From: Omnitrophica WOR_2 bacterium RIFCSPLOWO2_01_FULL_41_12
GTDB lineage: Bacteria; Omnitrophota; Gorgyraeia; Gygaellales; Profunditerraquicolaceae
Direction of reading: 5' to 3'
DNA: 9,225 nucleotides
Assembly: GCA_001805765.1 (NCBI GenBank)
Contig: MHGW01000016.1
Coordinates: 1-9,225, forward strand
Positions within the stretch are counted from its first letter, which is position 1. Each line of letters begins with the position of its first letter. A program made the position numbers and the translations under genes. Shown here one piece after another: positions 5,270-9,225 of this stretch. The notes beneath the pieces were generated by a model, which was given only the letters and a program-made list of their open reading frames with translations, was not told the origin of the DNA and searched no databases.

Positions 5270-6108
5270 AAATAATCTCAGCCGCACAAATTACTAAAGG
5301 GGTCTCGGATTTATGTATTCAGGCAAACCTGATTTTAAGACAAGATGTGCTTACGGCACTGAAGAAGGCTTATAAAGGAGAAACAAATAAGCGCGCCAAA
5401 GAAATACTGGATGCCATCATCAGCAATGCTTTTATTGCTCAAAAAGAAAAATTAGCCATCTGTCAGGATACCGGCCTACCCTGCGTATTTGTGGAATTGG
5501 GCCAGGAGGTAAAGATTAACGGAGATTTAAATTCCGCAATTAATAAAGGCATAGAATCAGGATACAGAAAAGGTTTTTTAAGAAATTCTATAGTGAAGGA
5601 CCCATTATTCAGGGGAAAATCCGGATATCAGCCGGTAATCATCCATATTGATATCGTAAAAGGAAATAAACTAAAATTAACTGTTTTGCCTAAAGGTTTT
5701 GGTTGTGAGAATAAGACCCAACTGAAAATGTTTAATCCCACTGCCAAGATAGATGAAATTAAGAAGTTTATTATTGGGGCGGTAAAATCAGCCGGTCCGG
5801 ATGCCTGCCCGCCGTATATTGTCGGGGTGGGGATTGGCGGGAGTGCGGATTATGCCTGTTTGTTGGCAAAGAAAGCGTTGCTAAGGAAGATTAGGCGCAA
5901 GGGACTGTCCCCGAAGGGGACTGTCCCTGAACTTGAACGAGGATTATTATCCGAGATAAACAGGCTCAATATCGGGCCAATGGGTTTGGGCGGAAGGACT
6001 ACTTGTTTAGGCGTAAATATTGAAACTTATCCTACGCATATCGCTGGCCTACCAGTTTGCGTTAATATAAGCTGTCACGCTCTGCGCAGCGCAACCAAAG
6101 TAATTTAA
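5266..6108 (+). CDS. Class I fumarate hydratase, alpha (N-terminal) subunit
   Basis: With the next gene this forms an oxygen-sensitive [4Fe-4S] hydro-lyase that interconverts fumarate and malate; some relatives act on tartrate. The 280 residues match the TtdA/FumA N-terminal domain. The likely cluster cysteines are Cys66 (CQDTGLP), Cys181 (CPPYIVGVGIGG) and Cys270 (SCHALR). KGFGCENKTQ (143-152) stands where many relatives have a glycine and serine (KGGGSEN type). GPMGLGG (237-243) is conserved. Residues about 212-221 (KGLSPKGTVP) are encoded by a 27-bp imperfect palindrome that fills a variable loop before ELERGLLSEIN. The frame is kept, so function is likely intact. The start overlaps queF by 4 bp. 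Fumarase is much more likely than tartrate dehydratase, but sequence alone cannot prove it. Confidence 0.9.
   Translation: MKIISAAQITKGVSDLCIQANLILRQDVLTALKKAYKGETNKRAKEILDAIISNAFIAQKEKLAICQDTGLPCVFVELGQEVKINGDLNSAINKGIESGYRKGFLRNSIVKDPLFRGKSGYQPVIIHIDIVKGNKLKLTVLPKGFGCENKTQLKMFNPTAKIDEIKKFIIGAVKSAGPDACPPYIVGVGIGGSADYACLLAKKALLRKIRRKGLSPKGTVPELERGLLSEINRLNIGPMGLGGRTTCLGVNIETYPTHIAGLPVCVNISCHALRSATKVI
5901..5927. repeat. 27-bp imperfect palindrome carried in frame in the fumarase alpha gene
   Basis: GGGACTGTCCCC (5901-5912) and GGGGACTGTCCC (5916-5927) flank a GAA loop. They pair over 12 positions with a single T-T mismatch. The 11-mer GGGACTGTCCC is also present as a direct repeat and is itself a near-palindrome. 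The form is that of a REP-type element; the sequence is unrelated to the palindrome in queC. Confidence 0.8.
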
Positions 6109-6109
6109 A

Positions 6110-6595
6110 ATGTTAAAAGTAGGAGAAAAAATTAATTTTAGCGGCATATTATATACTGCCCGGGACCAAGCGCATAAGAGGCTTGCTGAGGCAATAAAAA
6201 AGAATAAAAAACTACCCATAGATTTAAGGGGGCAGATTATTTATTATTGCGGGCCAACCAAAACTCCTCAGGGAAAAATTATTGGTTCTTGCGGGCCGAC
6301 TACCAGTTCCCGGATGGATGAGTTTACGCCTATACTGCTTAAGGCAGGCCTAAAAGGGATGATTGGCAAGGGCAGCCGCTCAAAAGAGGTAATCGCTGCC
6401 ATAAAAAAATACAAGGGAGTATATTTTTTGACTTATGCCGGATGCGGAGCATTATTATCAAGGTATGTGAAAAAAGCAAAGCCGGTTGCCTATAAAGATT
6501 TAGGGCCGGAGGCAATCTATAGATTAGAGGTACAGGATTTTCCATTGATAGTGGGGATAGATTCTCAGGGAAGGAGTATTTATGCAAAGAAATGA
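6110..6595 (+). CDS. Class I fumarate hydratase, beta (C-terminal) subunit
   Basis: This is the partner of the gene before it and supplies the second half of the active site. The 161 residues carry the family motifs YTARDQAHKR (15-24), YYCGPTKT (45-52), GPTTSSRMD (62-70) and IGKGSRS (85-91). In single-chain class I fumarases this domain is fused after the alpha domain. Here the subunits are separate with one base between stop and start, which favours balanced synthesis. The ATG has no strong ribosome binding site, so it probably depends on coupling. It is at the short end of the family. Its last 14 bp overlap rph. Confidence 0.9.
   Translation: MLKVGEKINFSGILYTARDQAHKRLAEAIKKNKKLPIDLRGQIIYYCGPTKTPQGKIIGSCGPTTSSRMDEFTPILLKAGLKGMIGKGSRSKEVIAAIKKYKGVYFLTYAGCGALLSRYVKKAKPVAYKDLGPEAIYRLEVQDFPLIVGIDSQGRSIYAKK
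6571..6576 (+). promoter_or_regulatory. Strong ribosome binding site of rph
   Basis: AAGGAG lies five bases before the ATG at 6582, inside the end of the fumarase beta gene. It is the best Shine-Dalgarno match that I see in the window. It supports 6582 over the ATG at 6591 as the rph start. Confidence 0.7.
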
Positions 6596-7295
6596 TGGCA
6601 GGGGACTGGATAAAATACGCAAAGTTACAATCACCAGAAATTATATAAAATATGCTGAGGGATCTTGTTTAATTGAACTGGGCAATACTAAGGTGATTTG
6701 TACTGCCTCAGTAGAAGAATCAGTGCCGCCCTTTTTAAAAGGCACAGGCACTGGCTGGGTGACTGCTGAATACGGAATGCTTCCGCGTTCCTGTAAAACC
6801 CGCATTCAGCGGGGAAGGGATTCTGGCCGGACTTATGAGATTCAGCGGCTGGTGGGCCGTTCTTTGCGCGCGGTTACGGAAATGAAGGAGATCGGCGAGC
6901 GCGCCATCTGGATTGACTGCGATGTGATTCAGGCAGACGGAGGAACGCGCACTGCCTCCATCACCGGAAGCTTTGTTGCGCTGGTGGATGCCTTAAATAA
7001 ATTAAAGAAAGACGGGCTGATAAAAAAAATTCCGATTAAGGATTTTGTGGCCGCAACCAGCGTAGGTATATTAAACAAAGAATTAATTTTAGATTTAACC
7101 TATGAGGAGGATTCTCAGGCGGATGTGGATATGAATATTGTGATGACCGGAAGCGGCGAGTTTATTGAGATTCAGGGCACAGCGGAAAGAAAAACTTTTA
7201 ATAAAGACCAGCTGGATAAATTGTTAGGCCTGGCTCAAAAAGGCATTGAAGGTTTAATTGATACGCAAAGAAATCTACTCAAAGACCTCTTGTGA
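6582..7295 (+). CDS. rph: Ribonuclease PH
   Basis: RNase PH is a phosphate-dependent 3'-5' exonuclease that trims tRNA precursors at the 3' end, normally as a hexamer of dimers. The 237-residue product begins MQRNDGR, as family members do. The RGRDSGRTYEIQRLVGRSLRA segment (77-97) carries conserved arginines, DCD is at 112-114, and GGTRTASITG (120-129) is the phosphate-binding motif. The start is set by the AAGGAG site and overlaps the fumarase beta gene by 14 bp. rph is followed directly by rdgB, a pairing seen in many bacteria. In a genome encoding CCA in at least tmRNA, trimming of 3' trailers is a relevant role. The identification is secure. Confidence 0.96.
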   Translation: MQRNDGRGLDKIRKVTITRNYIKYAEGSCLIELGNTKVICTASVEESVPPFLKGTGTGWVTAEYGMLPRSCKTRIQRGRDSGRTYEIQRLVGRSLRAVTEMKEIGERAIWIDCDVIQADGGTRTASITGSFVALVDALNKLKKDGLIKKIPIKDFVAATSVGILNKELILDLTYEEDSQADVDMNIVMTGSGEFIEIQGTAERKTFNKDQLDKLLGLAQKGIEGLIDTQRNLLKDLL

Positions 7296-7906
7296 TGGAA
7301 TTAGTCGTAGCCACCAAGAATAAGAAAAAATTAAAAGAGATAAAAGAAATTCTAGAAAAGCTGAATTTAAAAATTACTTCTTTAGCCGATTATCCTCAAC
7401 CCCCGCGCATTATTGAAAACGGCCGCACCTTTAAAGCAAATGCCATTAAGAAGGCAGTCAAGATAGCGCATTTTACCCAAAAGCTTACTTTAGGGGAAGA
7501 TTCAGGACTAGAGGTAGATGCCTTAGGCGGTAAACCCGGGGTTTATTCCTCCAGATTTTCCGGAAAAGATAAGAACGACCTAAAAAATAATCTGAAAATA
7601 TTAAGACTTTTAGAGGGGCTGCCGTTAGAAAAAAGAAGGGCGCATTACTATTGCGCCGTGGCCTTGGCAGATAAAGATGGCCTAGTGGCAGTTACCGAAG
7701 GAAAATGTTCTGGCCGGATTGGCTTTGCCTTAAAGGGAAAATTGGGTTTTGGCTATGACCCTTTATTTATTATACCTAAATATAAAAAGACCTTTGCCGA
7801 ACTGGGGCCGCGGATAAAACATCAGATGAGCCATCGCTATAAAGCCCTTACTAAGATCAATAAAATTCTGGCTACCTACCAAAGAATAAATCCTTCAGCT
7901 GATTAA
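7295..7906 (+). CDS. rdgB: XTP/dITP diphosphatase (RdgB/HAM1 family)
   Basis: This enzyme hydrolyses dITP, ITP and XTP to the monophosphates and so keeps deaminated purines out of DNA and RNA. The 203 residues contain TKNKKKLKE (7-15, nucleotide binding), GEDSGLEVDALGG (67-79) with the catalytic Asp69, GFGYDPLF (151-158) and SHR (179-181); all key positions are present. I start it at ATG 7295, which shares one base with the rph stop (TGATG). GTG at 7292, overlapping by 4 bp, would add one residue and cannot be excluded. The 3' end overlaps the opposing AsmA-like gene by 35 bp. It is the last gene of the plus-strand run and no terminator follows. Confidence 0.95.
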   Translation: MELVVATKNKKKLKEIKEILEKLNLKITSLADYPQPPRIIENGRTFKANAIKKAVKIAHFTQKLTLGEDSGLEVDALGGKPGVYSSRFSGKDKNDLKNNLKILRLLEGLPLEKRRAHYYCAVALADKDGLVAVTEGKCSGRIGFALKGKLGFGYDPLFIIPKYKKTFAELGPRIKHQMSHRYKALTKINKILATYQRINPSAD

Positions 7907-9225
7907 TGATTTCTTTTGTGCCCGGAACAATCTTATATTCCGGCTTCTGTATGGTCCCGCCTATTTTAACCACTAAAATATTCCCCAATATCGCGGAAGT
8001 AAATTTCCTTAGGTCAGTGCTGTCCTTGATTAATTCTGCGTTGATCTGGCTGTTAAATGTCAGGTCCAATGCGCCGTCAAATCCCAATCTTCCCGCGCAG
8101 GAAAGCTCTAATTTTTCACTGCCTAAGAAGGAATCCACGATATTTATGGCCTTATCTTTGATGGTGAAATTTGCATTCATGTCCTTAAAGATAATGTTCT
8201 GATATATCGGCATAAATAATAATTCACCCAGGCCTTTGAATAAATCCAGTTCCCAAAGTTTTCCTTCTTTTACAGAAAGCACACCTTGCCCCTGCAGGGT
8301 TTCTAATTTCACCGTTTCTCCCGCTAAATCCAGGTTGGCACTGAATAATCCTGAAATATCTTTGTCTTTTAGCGGGGTGTCTGTTTTTAATTTGGATAAA
8401 TCAATATTGGAAAGCATGATTTTTGCGGTATATGTGGGTGTTTGCGGCTCAAGATTCATAAGGAACTTGAGATTGGCATTGCCGGAGTAGAGGCCGGCCA
8501 TAAAATCACGGATATTGAGCAATTTATTCTTTTGCTCCAGGGTAAAATAGAGATTATCCAATTTAAAGTCGTATATAGACAAATTATCAGAAGTGAATTT
8601 TAGGTCAGTATTTAAATCCTTAAGCTCTTTTATGCCGCCGGATATATTACCCGTAACTTTACACTGGCCGGACAGTTTTAAATTTTTAAGATTATCCTGT
8701 ATATTAGTTGGCAGGAGGCCAAAGGTATCTTTTAAAATCAGATTAAGGCTGAGATTAAGGTTGATGAAAGGATTGTCTTGGTCTTGAGTATTAATATTAC
8801 CTTTTAGGCTGAATTCAGAGTCTAAGTATTTTCCGGAGCAGGACGTTACCTTAACGGATTTATCCTGAACAATAAGGCTGGTATCAGCAGTAAAATCTTT
8901 TGCGCTGAGATTAAAATCTATTCTGGGTTGCGCGAAGTCAGTAATGCGTCCGGAAGAATTAAACTGGGCCTGTTTGTAGGTAACTATGAGATTTTCCCAA
9001 TTTAGGCCGTTGTCTACGAAGTTAATGTTGCCTTTTAAATCTATGGGTGCGTTTAAAACTTGTGTATTGGAGAGGTTTAAGCCGCCTTTAAATTCTAATT
9101 TTTTATCTTCTAAATTATAGTTAACCGCAAAATCTGTATTCACCACGCCATTAGATACAGACACGGGAAGTTTATTTAAGTATAAGAGATAATCATCAAT
9201 AATTACATTAGCGATTTTTACCTTG
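7872..9225 (-). CDS. AsmA-like envelope protein, C-terminal part
   Basis: The frame is open to the window edge, so the N-terminus lies outside; about 450 residues are visible. It is a beta-rich, repetitive protein made of short strands with many N, D, K and L residues, for example KLEFKGGLNLSNTQVL and LKGNINFVDNGLNWENL. The last 150 residues match the AsmA-like C-terminal region: a segment near GLGELLFMP, a repeated strand pattern ending LSCAGRLGFDGALDLTF, and the closing GGTIQKPEYKIVPG. AsmA-type proteins are anchored in the inner membrane, extend into the periplasm and are linked to outer membrane lipid transport or homeostasis. GTG at 9162-9164 is an internal codon, as the upstream frame (IIDDYLLYLNKLPVSV) continues in the same style. 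The exact subfamily and role are not known. Confidence 0.8.
   Translation of the reverse strand, partial: KVKIANVIIDDYLLYLNKLPVSVSNGVVNTDFAVNYNLEDKKLEFKGGLNLSNTQVLNAPIDLKGNINFVDNGLNWENLIVTYKQAQFNSSGRITDFAQPRIDFNLSAKDFTADTSLIVQDKSVKVTSCSGKYLDSEFSLKGNINTQDQDNPFINLNLSLNLILKDTFGLLPTNIQDNLKNLKLSGQCKVTGNISGGIKELKDLNTDLKFTSDNLSIYDFKLDNLYFTLEQKNKLLNIRDFMAGLYSGNANLKFLMNLEPQTPTYTAKIMLSNIDLSKLKTDTPLKDKDISGLFSANLDLAGETVKLETLQGQGVLSVKEGKLWELDLFKGLGELLFMPIYQNIIFKDMNANFTIKDKAINIVDSFLGSEKLELSCAGRLGFDGALDLTFNSQINAELIKDSTDLRKFTSAILGNILVVKIGGTIQKPEYKIVPGTKEIINQLKDLFFGR

Noticed and set aside
7906..8787. Plus-strand open frames within the AsmA-like gene
   Set aside because: They are shadows of the minus-strand gene, which has the expected C-terminal pattern throughout.

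Overview
The window looks like ordinary chromosome from a Gram-negative, uncultured-type bacterium. The best guess is Candidatus Omnitrophota or a relative in the PVC group. This rests on the mix of families, on a predicted amidase lipoprotein and an AsmA-like envelope protein, and on in-frame palindromes inside genes that I associate with MAGs of such candidate phyla. The phylum is an inference from memory; no rRNA or other decisive marker is present.

Layout on the plus strand: (1) 1-302 is the tail of an AEC-family permease, overlapping smpB by 4 bp. (2) 299-1217 is the trans-translation module, smpB followed by ssrA (tmRNA, 820-1217). Strong inverted repeats flank and partly include both mature tmRNA ends. 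(3) 1293-7906 is a tightly packed run with almost no intergenic space: a lipoprotein amidase, murI, queD-queC-queE-queF, the two class I fumarase subunits, rph and rdgB. Most junctions overlap by 1 to 14 bp, so one long transcript with translational coupling is likely. (4) 7872-9225, on the minus strand, is the 3' part of a large AsmA-like gene that converges on rdgB and overlaps it by 35 bp.

Functions: SmpB and tmRNA rescue stalled ribosomes. The amidase and glutamate racemase act in peptidoglycan remodelling and D-Glu supply. QueD, QueE, QueC and QueF carry out the steps from dihydroneopterin triphosphate to preQ1, the queuosine precursor; the GTP cyclohydrolase step (FolE) is not in the window. 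The fumarase pair interconverts fumarate and malate. RNase PH trims tRNA 3' ends and RdgB removes non-canonical purine triphosphates. The amidase-murI and rph-rdgB pairs resemble a common bacterial cluster, here split by the queuosine and fumarase block.

No mobile element, CRISPR array or defence system is visible. The parts most worth a second look are the tmRNA locus (unusual tag frame, flanking and competing hairpins) and two unrelated palindromic elements carried in frame in queC and the fumarase alpha gene.
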